A DNA stretch of 64,000 nt from Flavihumibacter petaseus NBRC 106054 (GCF_000974785.1 NZ_BBWV01000004.1:62001-126000), one strand, 5' to 3'; shown: positions 26,360 to 35,639, numbered from the stretch's first letter. The notes: generated from the sequence alone by a model not told the origin. Made by a program: numbers and translations.

Positions 26360-27661
26360 TTATGCACGCATTGCGGTGGAGAGATCTTCGGCAGTGGCTG
26401 CTTTGGCCGGGCGAAGGAAGTAACGCAACACGGCAACGACAAGACCTACGCCGAATACGGTCACGCCCAGGTAAAAAAATGCAATAGCGTAGGGAAAAGC
26501 CTTGAAAAGAAATCCGATCAGCATCGCGCCTATATTACCTCCGGCGCCAACGATACCTGCAACACTGCCCACCGCTTTTTCATTGATAAACGGCACCATG
26601 CTGTATGTGGCTCCGTTAGCCATTTTGAGGCACAGTCCGAAGAAGAACATCAGCGAGATTGCCAGCCACAACACCCCGGCTTTGGCAAAAAGCATGATAC
26701 CAATTCCTTCGAACACCAATAATATCATCAGCAGATTTACTTTTCCCGAAAAACCGAAGCGCTTTCCTATACGATCAGAAAGTATCCCTCCAATAGCCCT
26801 CGCAAAAATGTTGAGCCAACCGAAGATGCTGGCCAGCAGCCCGGCCATGATCAGCGTCGCTTTATAATCATCGTGAAAAAAGGATGCCGCGAAATTATCC
26901 ACGGTTATCTCGACTCCGAAACAAGCCGCATAGGCCAGTGTCAGCATCCAGGTGCGGTAATCCTTTGCCGCCAGGAGAAATGTATTTTCTTTTTTCTTCC
27001 CTTTCACCTCAAGATCTTCAAGATTACCTGCCGGCGTGTCTTTGGTGTAACGGTAATATACAAACGCCATTACCAGCAGTAATATTCCCGGAAAAACCAT
27101 GGCCAGCCGCCAGCTGTCTTCCCTTGAAACCATTCCCATCGCAACCAGTCCGGCTGCGATCAGCGGCATCAGGACCTGGGTAGCGCCACCGCCGGTATTA
27201 CCCCATCCGCCGGCTACGGCATTGGCTGTTCCCTTGATCTGCGGGGCAAACATCACAGCGGTATGGTATTGTGTTAAAACGAAGGAGGCACCGATTATTC
27301 CGATCGCAAGCCGGAACAGGAGGAAGGTTGTATAGCTGTTGCTTAACCCGATCAGCATTACCGGAAAAGCACAAATGACCAGCAAGGCGGTATAGGTTTT
27401 ACGGGGGCCGAACAAATCACATAGCCTTCCGACAATCAACCTGGCCAGGATGGTTGCAGATACTGCCGCGATCCCGATATTTCCCTTCTGCACCTTCGTC
27501 AGGTGTAGTTGTTCACTGACCAGCGGCATCAGCGGCGCGATACCAAACCAGGCAAAAAAACAAACGAAGAAAGTCAGCCAGGTAATGTGGAAGGTGCGCA
27601 TCTGAACGCCTTTCGTTTTAAAGATGTTCAGCGACTGCAGCGGAGCGTTGTTGCTTTGCAT
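26360..27661 (-). CDS. narK: Nitrate/nitrite MFS transporter
   Basis: A 433-residue major-facilitator protein with 12 predicted membrane segments. Nitrate-signature glycine-rich segments are visible: GGWGNTGGGATQVLMPL in helix 5 and GNIGAMLIGFLFKAF in the second half. FARAIGGILSDRIGKRFG is the MFS loop motif. It takes up nitrate for the reductase encoded next. Its start is four bases after the porin stop. The family includes both uptake and exchange types; the assimilatory neighbours favour uptake. Confidence 0.9.
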   Translation of the reverse strand: MQSNNAPLQSLNIFKTKGVQMRTFHITWLTFFVCFFAWFGIAPLMPLVSEQLHLTKVQKGNIGIAAVSATILARLIVGRLCDLFGPRKTYTALLVICAFPVMLIGLSNSYTTFLLFRLAIGIIGASFVLTQYHTAVMFAPQIKGTANAVAGGWGNTGGGATQVLMPLIAAGLVAMGMVSREDSWRLAMVFPGILLLVMAFVYYRYTKDTPAGNLEDLEVKGKKKENTFLLAAKDYRTWMLTLAYAACFGVEITVDNFAASFFHDDYKATLIMAGLLASIFGWLNIFARAIGGILSDRIGKRFGFSGKVNLLMILLVFEGIGIMLFAKAGVLWLAISLMFFFGLCLKMANGATYSMVPFINEKAVGSVAGIVGAGGNIGAMLIGFLFKAFPYAIAFFYLGVTVFGVGLVVAVLRYFLRPAKAATAEDLSTAMRA

Positions 27662-27665
27662 GGCT

Positions 27666-29204
27666 TTAGTTTTTGGTATTGATGAGGATAGATGGGCGGA
27701 TATTCAGACTGAGGTAGGTCCACCATCCGTTATGGCGCACCGCGTCGGGATTAAGGTTCTTGGCATAAGCAAGACTGGTGGTACCTGCCATAAAGCCCGC
27801 ACCGTATTCGAGTGTTGCCCATGAGGCGGGCTGGTATTGCATCAGCAGGTCAAATTCACTTCCGAGATATCGTGATATTGCTTTACCTGCTGCATCCTGC
27901 TGATCATTGGCCAGGAGGAAATAATGATAGTCCAGACCGGCATTGAACCGCTGCGACTTGCCAGTGTATTTCACCTTCAGGTAGGGATTTTTTAATCCAC
28001 CTGCGGGAGCTCCTGTTCCTGCATAGAAATAGTCCATTTGCCCCCAGAACTTGTGCGGCGTACCATAGAGGGGATCAAACCGGTGGTTGACAGATCCCGG
28101 ATTGAGCGCATCATTTCCGGACAACAAGTCAAAACCTGCGGTGTACTGCCAATTGGTTTGTTTGAATGTGAGGTTAATACTGCCCATCCACGCGAGGAGA
28201 TTGTTGCCGTCGCGGTCTTTTCCCCATTGTGACCAGGCGCCAGCCTGCAACAGGCATTTCTTACCGGGATCAAGGGCTGCATTCCATTGCAGGCCAGAGG
28301 TCACGCGGGTGACGACCCCGGCAGTATTGAATCGTTTGCCGTAGATATACCCTGTATCTGTTCCTGCAACATTTCTTACAGAATCCTGCGTATATCGTCC
28401 GAACTGATCAGCAAACAGGAGCGCTGCAACGCGATGCTGCTTCCAGGTTTTTGCAGCATACAGGAACTGAAAGGCTTTGTAATTCTGGGTGGCAGCGTTG
28501 GTGGATGGTGGATTCTGCAAAGCCGGCGTACCATTTTTGGCACTGTTACCGTTACTGGCAACTGCAGGAATAAACCCCGAAGGAGTTGGTGCAAGATTCC
28601 CTTTGCTGTCTTTCACATAGGGTAATACATTGGCAGGTGTATAGGTAGTGCCATTGTAGGTGAACGCATCCGTATTCTGGTTAAATGCCAACGCAAGATC
28701 CACCTGCCAGCCACTTTGCATCATCCGGATCAATGCTGCATCATGGCGGCGCGCTTGCTGCAACCAGTCGAGGTTTCCGATCAGGCGCTGATCATCATAA
28801 ACCAGTTCCTGCCGGCCTATCCTGATACTGAGATAGTCCAGCACACCATGTGACCAGGAGGAATCTTTTTTATTGGCAATGATCCATTCCGCCCATGCTT
28901 CGTGCATACTGAGGCGATTGCCGTCAGCATTGGAAACAGAAGAAGCGTCCTGGCCCCAGATCCTTACATCCTGCAGTGAAAACTGAAGCTGAAGCCGGGG
29001 ATGCTGGTAGTTGATGCCCAACCGGCTTCTCTGCGAAATGAATGCTGCCGGATTTGCTTCTTTTGGCTGAAGCGTACCGACCCCTCCCCGCAGTTCAGCA
29101 CGTGGCCGGATTTGAGCCTGAAGACTGAGTTGTGCATGCACCCGCGAGGCTATGCCGAGTAACAGCAGGGCGAGTACAGGAATTCTTTTCAGTTGCTTTC
29201 CCAT
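27666..29204 (-). CDS. Outer-membrane porin (alginate-export fold) in the nitrate operon
   Basis: A 512-residue protein with a signal peptide (cleavage near VHAQ). A beta-barrel follows, rich in alternating aromatic and polar residues, beginning with LQAQIRPRAELRGG and ending in LNIRPSILINTKN. The RIGRQELVYDDQRLIGNLDWLQQARRHDAAL segment is typical of the alginate_exp family. It lies between nirD and narK with 36 and 4 bases of spacing, so it probably provides the outer-membrane route for nitrate or nitrite. Selectivity cannot be read from sequence. Confidence 0.8.
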   Translation of the reverse strand: MGKQLKRIPVLALLLLGIASRVHAQLSLQAQIRPRAELRGGVGTLQPKEANPAAFISQRSRLGINYQHPRLQLQFSLQDVRIWGQDASSVSNADGNRLSMHEAWAEWIIANKKDSSWSHGVLDYLSIRIGRQELVYDDQRLIGNLDWLQQARRHDAALIRMMQSGWQVDLALAFNQNTDAFTYNGTTYTPANVLPYVKDSKGNLAPTPSGFIPAVASNGNSAKNGTPALQNPPSTNAATQNYKAFQFLYAAKTWKQHRVAALLFADQFGRYTQDSVRNVAGTDTGYIYGKRFNTAGVVTRVTSGLQWNAALDPGKKCLLQAGAWSQWGKDRDGNNLLAWMGSINLTFKQTNWQYTAGFDLLSGNDALNPGSVNHRFDPLYGTPHKFWGQMDYFYAGTGAPAGGLKNPYLKVKYTGKSQRFNAGLDYHYFLLANDQQDAAGKAISRYLGSEFDLLMQYQPASWATLEYGAGFMAGTTSLAYAKNLNPDAVRHNGWWTYLSLNIRPSILINTKN

Positions 29205-29240
29205 AAGTAGTTGTTGGTTGTTTGGTTGGAAAACAGAGAA

Positions 29241-29588
29241 TCATTCGTCCATTCCGATAAATACCCATCCGTTTTCAATCTTTACCGGATAGGTTTTGAT
29301 GCTGCATTCATCGCCGGACAAACATTCCCCGGTTTCGAGGGAAAAAGTTTTTTTGTGAAAGGGACAGGCAACTTTGGGAATGTCACCCTGTGATCCAATC
29401 ATGCCCCGGCTAAGTGCCATCTGATTCCGGTGTGGACATTCATTCTGGGTGGCATACCAGGTGTCGGTCCGTGTAAAATGGAAAAGCGCGACCTGTTCTT
29501 CTCTGATCTTTACACAAACGCCACCATTTTTTGGTACATCAATGGTACGGCATGCCTGGTACCAGGTAATAGGTGCTGATGCTATCAT
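29241..29588 (-). CDS. nirD: Nitrite reductase small subunit (Rieske type)
   Basis: A 115-residue Rieske-fold protein with both metal-binding boxes: CPHRNQ near residue 52 and CPFHKK near residue 76. It matches NirD, the small subunit of NADH-dependent assimilatory nitrite reductase. NirB is encoded 80 bases upstream in the same operon. Some NirD proteins lack the cluster ligands; this one keeps them. Confidence 0.9.
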   Translation of the reverse strand: MIASAPITWYQACRTIDVPKNGGVCVKIREEQVALFHFTRTDTWYATQNECPHRNQMALSRGMIGSQGDIPKVACPFHKKTFSLETGECLSGDECSIKTYPVKIENGWVFIGMDE

Positions 29589-29668
29589 GGTTGTAGAATT
29601 AGTATAGTGTCGGGGCGGTTGCGAACCGCCCGACTACTGGCAAACAATCGGGAGAGATGCAATCGTGG

Positions 29669-32170
29669 CTATTTCCATTCGGCAGCGCGTTTCTGGTCGC
29701 GCAGCGGGGCAAATGCTATCGTAGGGTCTTTTTCTTCCGGTGCATTTACAAAGTGGCTGAATCGTTTTCTGATCTCAGGGTCATTGACAGCTGCTTTCCA
29801 CTCGCATTCATAGCTGGCTACCAACAACTGCATTTCTTCTTCCCATGCAGCAGCCAAACCGAGGCTGTCATTCACCACCACATTGCGGAGATAGTCTATG
29901 CCGCCTTCCATTTTATTCAGCCATGTGGCAGTACGGGTAAGCGGATCAGCTGTCTTAATATAAAACATCAGGAAGCGATCGATATAACGGATACAGGTTT
30001 CTGAATCGAGATCAGCAGCAAGCAGTAATGCATGTTGCGGTTTCGATCCGCCATTGCCGCACACATACAGGTTCCATCCTTTTTCGGTAGCAATGATGCC
30101 GAAATCTTTTGATTTCGCTTCTGCACATTCCCTGATACATCCGCTGACACCTGATTTTATTTTATGCGGAGCGCGTATTCCGCGATACCGTTCCTCCAGG
30201 CGAATGGCATAGCTCACCGAGTCATGGAGTCCGAACCGGCACCAGGTACTGCCAACACAGCTTTTTACTGTACGAAGCGCCTTGCCGTAAGCATGTCCGC
30301 TTTCGAAACCCGCAGCGATGAGTTCTTCCCAGATAGCCGGCAGATCAGACAGGTGTGCGCCGAAAAGGTCTATGCGCTGTCCGCCCGTAATCTTGGTATA
30401 GAGTTGATATTTCTGTGCGACCTGTCCAATGATGATGAGTTTCTCCGGTGTAATTTCCCCACCGGGGATTCTTGGTACTACGGAGTAGGTGCCACCTTTC
30501 TGAATGTTCGCCAGGAACCGGTCGTTGCTGTCCTGCGCAGTATCATTGCCTTTACGGAGAATCATTTCTCCCCACAAACTTGCAAGGATGGAACTGATGG
30601 CAGGTTTACAGGTCTCACAGCCATGGCCTGATCCCAACTGGGAAAGCACTTCGTCGTAACTGCGTATGTCGTGCAATTTCACCAGATCGAACAGCTCCTG
30701 GCGGGTGTAGGGAAAATGTTCACAAAGAAGGTTCCTTATATATTTTCCCTGGGCTTTCAGGGTGTGGTTCAGCAGGTCTTTGACCATTGGCATACAACCT
30801 CCACATCCTGTGCCTGCTTTTGTACATTTCTTAATTGCATCTACAGTTTCGCAACCGTCTTCTGTTATAGATTTCAGTATTGCCGCTTTGGTCACAGCTT
30901 CGCAGCTGCATATCTGTGCGGCATCGGGTAGGGAGTCAACGCCCATACCTGTCTGCTCACCTGCAGACCGGCCTCCGAAGAGCAGGGCATCTGCCTGTGG
31001 TGGAAGCACGATCTGATTCTTACAGGTTTGCAGTAACATATTGTAGTCTGCGGCATCACCCACCAGCACACCCCCAAGCAGTGTTTTTCCGTCTCCGCTT
31101 ATGTTGATACGCTTATAGATTCCCTGCTGATGATCAGTTACAGAAATGGTCCGGATGTTGTCGCCTTCAATAAAGGGATCTCCGAAACTGGCGACATCCG
31201 TGCCGATAAGCTTGAGCCTGGTACTCATATCAAACCCGGTAAAACTGCGGTGCCTGCCAGAGATCCGGTCGGCAACCACATCGGCCATTTCATACCCTGG
31301 TGCCACGAGGCCATAAATCATATTACCGTGCAGGGCGCATTCGCCGATGGCGAAAATGTGGGGGTCGGTGGTTTCCAGATTGTCGTTTACCACAATCCCG
31401 CCCCTGCTTCCTGTTTCGAGTCCCGCAGCGCGGGCCAGTTCATCTCTGGGCCGGATACCGGCAGAGATTACAAGGATATCAGTGGAGAGTTCTGTTCCAT
31501 CCGTAAATCTCATTTTTGAAACGTTGTCATCTCCTTCAATAGCAGCCGTATTCTTATTGGTATGGATAGTTAGACCAAGCTGTTTCAAACGCGCTTCCAG
31601 CAACAGTGAACCGGTAGCGTCAATCTGGCGGGGCATGAGCCGTGTAGCGAATTCGATCACATGGGTATTGGTGATTCCCAGGTCGACAAGGGCTTTTGCA
31701 GCTTCCAAACCCAACAAGCCACCGCCGATAACGGCTCCAGTACGGCATTTACCGGCCCAGTCGCGCATCATCTCAAGATCTTCGATCGTGCGATAAATGA
31801 AAACACCTTTCTTTTCCGTGCCGGGCACGGGCGGAACAAAGGCTGCCGAACCGGTTGCCAGGATCAGAAAGTCGTAAGAAACGGTAATGCCCTGGTGAGA
31901 GGTGATGGTTTTGGAAGCCCGGTCGATCCGGATAACAGGATCTCCCAGGAGGAGCCGGATCTGGTTTTCTTCATACCAGGCAGCCGGAGCCAGGGTGAGT
32001 TCTTCAGGCGATTTTCCGGCGAAAAATTCACTTAGGTGTACCCGGTCATACGCTGGACGTGTCTCTTCGCCGAAAACAGTAATCGTGCGTTGGGCAGGTG
32101 GAATTCGGTTGACCAGTTTCTCGCAGCATTTGTAGCCAACCATCCCGTTGCCGATAATTACGATCCTCAT
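29669..32170 (-). CDS. nirB: Nitrite reductase large subunit
   Basis: An 833-residue NirB that reduces nitrite to ammonium with six electrons from NAD(P)H. FAD-binding starts at VIIGNGMVGYKCCEKL and the NAD site at GAVIGGGLLGLEAAKAL near residue 142. BFD 2Fe-2S segments lie at about 417-535 (CSCEAV and CGGC; a second with CETC). The siroheme-4Fe4S ligands are CVGSTWC and CIREC near 640 and 680. All key cysteines are present. First gene of the nitrate operon; divergent from cobA, which supplies siroheme precursor. Confidence 0.93.
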   Translation of the reverse strand: MRIVIIGNGMVGYKCCEKLVNRIPPAQRTITVFGEETRPAYDRVHLSEFFAGKSPEELTLAPAAWYEENQIRLLLGDPVIRIDRASKTITSHQGITVSYDFLILATGSAAFVPPVPGTEKKGVFIYRTIEDLEMMRDWAGKCRTGAVIGGGLLGLEAAKALVDLGITNTHVIEFATRLMPRQIDATGSLLLEARLKQLGLTIHTNKNTAAIEGDDNVSKMRFTDGTELSTDILVISAGIRPRDELARAAGLETGSRGGIVVNDNLETTDPHIFAIGECALHGNMIYGLVAPGYEMADVVADRISGRHRSFTGFDMSTRLKLIGTDVASFGDPFIEGDNIRTISVTDHQQGIYKRINISGDGKTLLGGVLVGDAADYNMLLQTCKNQIVLPPQADALLFGGRSAGEQTGMGVDSLPDAAQICSCEAVTKAAILKSITEDGCETVDAIKKCTKAGTGCGGCMPMVKDLLNHTLKAQGKYIRNLLCEHFPYTRQELFDLVKLHDIRSYDEVLSQLGSGHGCETCKPAISSILASLWGEMILRKGNDTAQDSNDRFLANIQKGGTYSVVPRIPGGEITPEKLIIIGQVAQKYQLYTKITGGQRIDLFGAHLSDLPAIWEELIAAGFESGHAYGKALRTVKSCVGSTWCRFGLHDSVSYAIRLEERYRGIRAPHKIKSGVSGCIRECAEAKSKDFGIIATEKGWNLYVCGNGGSKPQHALLLAADLDSETCIRYIDRFLMFYIKTADPLTRTATWLNKMEGGIDYLRNVVVNDSLGLAAAWEEEMQLLVASYECEWKAAVNDPEIRKRFSHFVNAPEEKDPTIAFAPLRDQKRAAEWK

Positions 32171-32355
32171 ACATTGGTTTTGGTGATGATCCTAATTATG
32201 GCAAGCAATCAATTATAAATAATTATATGTAATGTATCCTAAGCAGTTAAATAGATATTTTTATTACAAACATTACTTATGTCATAAATCTAAATAATAA
32301 TAATCATATTTTGTAATACAAATAATGACATTTATCACATTTTATTTTTTTATAT
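32171..32355. promoter_or_regulatory. AT-rich divergent control region of the nirB operon and cobA
   Basis: The 185 bases between the two start codons are far richer in A and T than the coding DNA around them. The region includes a perfect TTATG-T-CATAA palindrome (32277-32287) and AATGA-N6-TCACA (32324-32339), which resembles a Crp/Fnr half-site pair (consensus TGTGA-N6-TCACA), only 16 bases before the cobA ATG. The Crp/Fnr gene itself lies in the cobA operon. No full TAnnTTTG element is visible, consistent with activator-dependent promoters. The sites are candidates only. Confidence 0.45.
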
Positions 32356-33138
32356 ATGCATAATACTGCCTCCCATCTCCCATTTTTAAGCCTGGTTGGT
32401 GCCGGTCCCGGTGACCCCGAACTGATTACTGTAAAGGCCATCAGGGTACTTTCTACTGCGCGCGTTATCCTGTATGATGCCCTTGTGAACACTGCTCTGC
32501 TGGACTATACTCCCGCCAGTAGTCTTAAAATATTCGTAGGGAAGCGTTATGGCTGCCATACACTCTCTCAACAGGAAATCAATGATCATATCATCGCCTA
32601 TGCGAAAAGCCACGGGCATGTGGTCCGGCTTAAGGGAGGAGATCCTTTTGTTTTCGGCCGGGCCGCAGAAGAACTGGAAGCAGCAGCGGCTGCCGGTATC
32701 CCGTCACAGGTGATCCCTGGCATCAGCAGCGCCCTTGCCGTTCCCGCGGCAGCTGGTATTCCGCTCACGATCAGGGGATGCAGCGAAAGCATTTGGGTGA
32801 CTACCGGTACCACCCGTAATGGCGACATTTCCTGCGATATTGCGCTGGCTGCTCAATCATCGGCCACGGTAGTCATTCTTATGGCCATGAGCCGCCTGGA
32901 AGAGATCATGGAAATATTCGCCATGCACGGTAAGGCTCACCTGCCGGTTGCCATTATCCAGAACGGTACCCATGAAGTGCAAAAAATCATAACGGGAACG
33001 GTCAGGGATATCGCTTTCCGGTCAACAGCCGCCGGTCTGTCCAACCCGGCTATTATTGTGGTGGGCGAGGTTGTCAACTTTCCACAACTGCTGCAACAGG
33101 TTGAAAAGCAGCAAAAAGGTTTACATTTAGCGGAATGA
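32356..33138 (+). CDS. cobA: Uroporphyrinogen-III C-methyltransferase
   Basis: A 260-residue SUMT that adds two methyl groups to uroporphyrinogen III, giving precorrin-2 for siroheme and cobalamin. Visible motifs: LVGAGPGDPELITVKA at residues 11-26, RLKGGDPFVFGRAAEEL near residue 95 and PGISSALAVPAAAGIPLT near 118. Single-domain form without CysG dehydrogenase or chelatase. NirB on the other strand needs siroheme. It overlaps the Crp/Fnr gene by ATGA. Confidence 0.93.
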   Translation: MHNTASHLPFLSLVGAGPGDPELITVKAIRVLSTARVILYDALVNTALLDYTPASSLKIFVGKRYGCHTLSQQEINDHIIAYAKSHGHVVRLKGGDPFVFGRAAEELEAAAAAGIPSQVIPGISSALAVPAAAGIPLTIRGCSESIWVTTGTTRNGDISCDIALAAQSSATVVILMAMSRLEEIMEIFAMHGKAHLPVAIIQNGTHEVQKIITGTVRDIAFRSTAAGLSNPAIIVVGEVVNFPQLLQQVEKQQKGLHLAE

Positions 33139-33827
33139 AGTCCGCCAAGCCTTGTCAACTCAATAACTGTTTTTTCTGTAACGGATGCCTGCCGGAATGG
33201 AAGCCGGCAATTGACGGGCACCGTAAAACGATCAGGTTTAGCAAAGGTGAAACGCTATTCCAGGAAGGCGACCCGGTATCCGGTATTTTCTTTGTAGAAA
33301 CCGGCTGTGTCAAAGTACACAAACACTGGGGAAGCGAAAAGGAATTGATCCTGCGCTTTGCAAGCAATGGAGATATCATCGGTCACCGGGGACTTGGATC
33401 GGAAACAGCGTTCCCGGTAACCGCAACAGCGCTTGAGCCAACAACTGCCTGTTTTATTCCCATAGACTTTTTTTTGGCTTCCCTGAAAGTGAATCATGAG
33501 TTCACGCTTCAACTGATGCTATTTTATGCAAAAGAGCTTCAGGACTCCGAAAGAAAAATGCGCAACCTTGCCCACATGCCGGTAAAGGGGCGACTGGCAA
33601 TTTCCCTGCTGTTATTACAGGAAAAATTCGGGAGGGATAGTGAAGGCGCACTTAACCTACCGATCCAGCAACAGGATATTGCTTCCTACATCGGTACTGC
33701 TTATGAAACATTGTTCCGCTTTATGCAGGAATTCATCGCCAATGGCTGGATCAGGAAAGACGGCAAGAAGATCTATATACTGGATGCAGCCGCGCTTGCA
33801 CAAACAGTCGATTCACTTTCTGCCTGA
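33135..33827 (+). CDS. Crp/Fnr-family regulator with N-terminal cysteine cluster
   Basis: A 230-residue regulator: a cyclic-nucleotide-binding-type beta roll (about residues 30-135), a dimer helix and a C-terminal winged helix with IQQQDIASYIGTAYETLFRFM. Four cysteines stand at the N-terminus (C7, C12, C15, C18), and C106 in ACFIPIDFF aligns with Cys122 of E. coli FNR, so an iron-sulfur sensor is conceivable. The recognition helix reads ETLFR where FNR has ETISR. Cotranscribed with cobA and divergent from nirB, it is the likely regulator of nitrate assimilation. The signal, whether oxygen, NO or nitrogen status, is unknown. Confidence 0.85.
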   Translation: MKSAKPCQLNNCFFCNGCLPEWKPAIDGHRKTIRFSKGETLFQEGDPVSGIFFVETGCVKVHKHWGSEKELILRFASNGDIIGHRGLGSETAFPVTATALEPTTACFIPIDFFLASLKVNHEFTLQLMLFYAKELQDSERKMRNLAHMPVKGRLAISLLLLQEKFGRDSEGALNLPIQQQDIASYIGTAYETLFRFMQEFIANGWIRKDGKKIYILDAAALAQTVDSLSA

Positions 33828-33835
33828 CCTCCTTC

Positions 33836-34636
33836 TCAGGCTGCTTTCAATCCGCTGACAAGCACATCAAACGGATCCTGCTTCAGCAGGCGCACCATCG
33901 CGTGATACAAATCGGGGAGCTCATGGCGGAAACGAATGGGGTTTTCAAAAAACACTTCCACGCTTACCGCCCAGAATTCATGATAGTTTGATGCGGCATA
34001 TTCACCCAGGATAGTTTTCCTGCCTCGTTGCATGTCCTGATAGATTGGGCGTGCCACTTTAGAATATTCGTGAAACTCTTTCTTGAAATGTTTGTCTTCG
34101 TCTGTCTTTGTGATAAAATTGACGTAGGCCAGAGCATGGGCCATCTCATGCAGCCCGACATTGCTGCTATCCTGCGTACTGCGGATGCCCTGCAGGAAAT
34201 TATCCCATGACAGGTAAATTCCGGAACTGTCAACATGCCCCATAAAAGGGAGTGAATAGTAGCCATAGTGATAGTCATGCTGAAGCACATAGATATCACG
34301 GAAATAATTAAGCGAAAAATTTTCCAGACCCAGGGTGAGTTGTGCCGCGGTGGCGCTGATCAGGATCGGCATGTCGTCTGATTTTTCGACACCCACATAG
34401 TGAAATTTTTTTGAGCGGTAGAAAAGATAAGCACGAAACAACCATTTCTGCTGTTGGGCAAGATCAAGTTTATTGAAGTACCTGATGTTGTTGGAGATCA
34501 AAGACCGAAAGTAGGTTTCATGCTGTTCGAACCCCTTCTTCCGGCGATAGAGGAGAAATTTCTGGAGGCGTACATGCAATGCATCAAATGCAAAGATGAT
34601 ACAGAACACCAGCAAACAAATGAATACGATTTCCAT
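33836..34636 (-). CDS. MtfA-type zinc metallopeptidase, copy 1
   Basis: A 266-residue protein with one N-terminal membrane segment (residues 2-18) and a cytoplasmic peptidase domain of the M90/MtfA family. The zinc site is HEMAH at 163-167, and the upstream LSWDNFLQG loop is typical. E. coli MtfA is activated by Mlc and is linked to glucose phosphotransferase control; no such system is visible here. It is a close paralog of the next gene (34853-35632). The stop region overlaps a short GCCTGA/TCAGGC hairpin shared with the convergent regulator gene. Confidence 0.82.
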   Translation of the reverse strand: MEIVFICLLVFCIIFAFDALHVRLQKFLLYRRKKGFEQHETYFRSLISNNIRYFNKLDLAQQQKWLFRAYLFYRSKKFHYVGVEKSDDMPILISATAAQLTLGLENFSLNYFRDIYVLQHDYHYGYYSLPFMGHVDSSGIYLSWDNFLQGIRSTQDSSNVGLHEMAHALAYVNFITKTDEDKHFKKEFHEYSKVARPIYQDMQRGRKTILGEYAASNYHEFWAVSVEVFFENPIRFRHELPDLYHAMVRLLKQDPFDVLVSGLKAA

Positions 34637-34835
34637 AAGGGTCTCTTTTGGTGGTAAGAAAATCGGCTTTGTTAAGCTGGTTAGACACAGTTATGGATGT
34701 GAGGGTCTTCGCAGAGGAGATTGTACGGATTAATGCGAGAGAGGTAGCAATTCGGGAAACCAGATACAAGATAAATCTAGAATTTGAGCTTTAAAAGTCT
34801 TTTAGCATAATATTAGTCTAAAAAGTAGATTTACT

Positions 34836-34853
34836 ATGCCCTCTATCGGGCAT
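34836..34853 (-). terminator. Small hairpin at the end of MtfA copy 2
   Basis: ATGCCC (34836-34841) pairs with GGGCAT (34848-34853) directly at the stop codon of the minus-strand gene. There is no clean T-tract, so termination is only possible. The 216-base gap 34637-34852 otherwise holds AT-rich DNA with a CTTTTAG/CTAAAAG inverted repeat near 34800-34822 and no gene. Confidence 0.35.
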
Positions 34854-35632
34854 TACCTGTTTGCATTTTCAAGTAATACGATGGGGTCTTGTTGTAAGAG
34901 GTCCACCAGTGTCTGGTACAGGTTTGGTTCTTCGGCTTTAAGTTGCCGCGGTTGTTCAAAAAATGTTTCAACGGCAACTGCCCAGCATTCCTGCATACTT
35001 GAAGCAGCATAAGGATTCAGGACGGAAGATCCGCCTGCCCTGATTTTTTGAAACAACGGCAACGCTGCAATTCTGAATGACTGATATTTCTGGCTGATCT
35101 CATCGTCGCCGATACTGAAAGCATGCGCCATCTCATGCATACCGAGATTATCAGCATCAGTATAGTCACGGTAACCCTTCAGAAAATGATCCCAGCTGAT
35201 GTAGATCCCCATGCGGTTGACATGACCGGCAAAGTCCCGCTGATAACCTGGAAGGCGATATGCGGTTCTTACCACGAAAATGGTCTCGAAATGGTCGAGG
35301 GTAAAGTGTTCGAGGCCGAAAGTCAGCTGGATGGCTGCTGACCCGATCAGGATTTCGGCGTTTCTGTTTACGGGCATGCCTACAAACCGGAATTCGATTG
35401 CGTCGAGAAACCGCCCGAGCCTTTCCCGGAAGCGCACCCTTTCATTATCCGGCAACAGGGCGTAGTAGGGGTTGTTTTCCAGCAACAGTTGATGAAAATC
35501 AGCCATGTCAGTTCCGGAAACGGGCGCACGCTCCCTGCTCCAGCGCCTTACCCCGCGATAAAGCGTGTCCCACTGCCAGAGCAGGATCACTAACGGTACC
35601 AGGCCGGAAAATATGGTCAGAAAGACGGCCAT
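34853..35632 (-). CDS. MtfA-type zinc metallopeptidase, copy 2
   Basis: A 259-residue paralog of copy 1 with an N-terminal membrane segment (residues 3-20) and HEMAH at 166-170. Shared stretches include QLTFGLEHFTLDHF and GIYISWDHFLKGYRD against QLTLGLENFSLNYF and GIYLSWDNFLQGIRS in copy 1, so the pair arose by tandem duplication. The flanking loops and tails differ, suggesting different substrates. It starts 70 bases from the divergent aspS. Confidence 0.82.
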   Translation of the reverse strand: MAVFLTIFSGLVPLVILLWQWDTLYRGVRRWSRERAPVSGTDMADFHQLLLENNPYYALLPDNERVRFRERLGRFLDAIEFRFVGMPVNRNAEILIGSAAIQLTFGLEHFTLDHFETIFVVRTAYRLPGYQRDFAGHVNRMGIYISWDHFLKGYRDYTDADNLGMHEMAHAFSIGDDEISQKYQSFRIAALPLFQKIRAGGSSVLNPYAASSMQECWAVAVETFFEQPRQLKAEEPNLYQTLVDLLQQDPIVLLENANR

Positions 35633-35639
35633 TTGTGCT

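Noticed and set aside
33822-33841. GCCTGA/TCAGGC hairpin between the convergent Crp/Fnr and MtfA genes.
   Set aside because: Six base pairs with no T-tract, overlapping both stop regions; too weak to list as a terminator.
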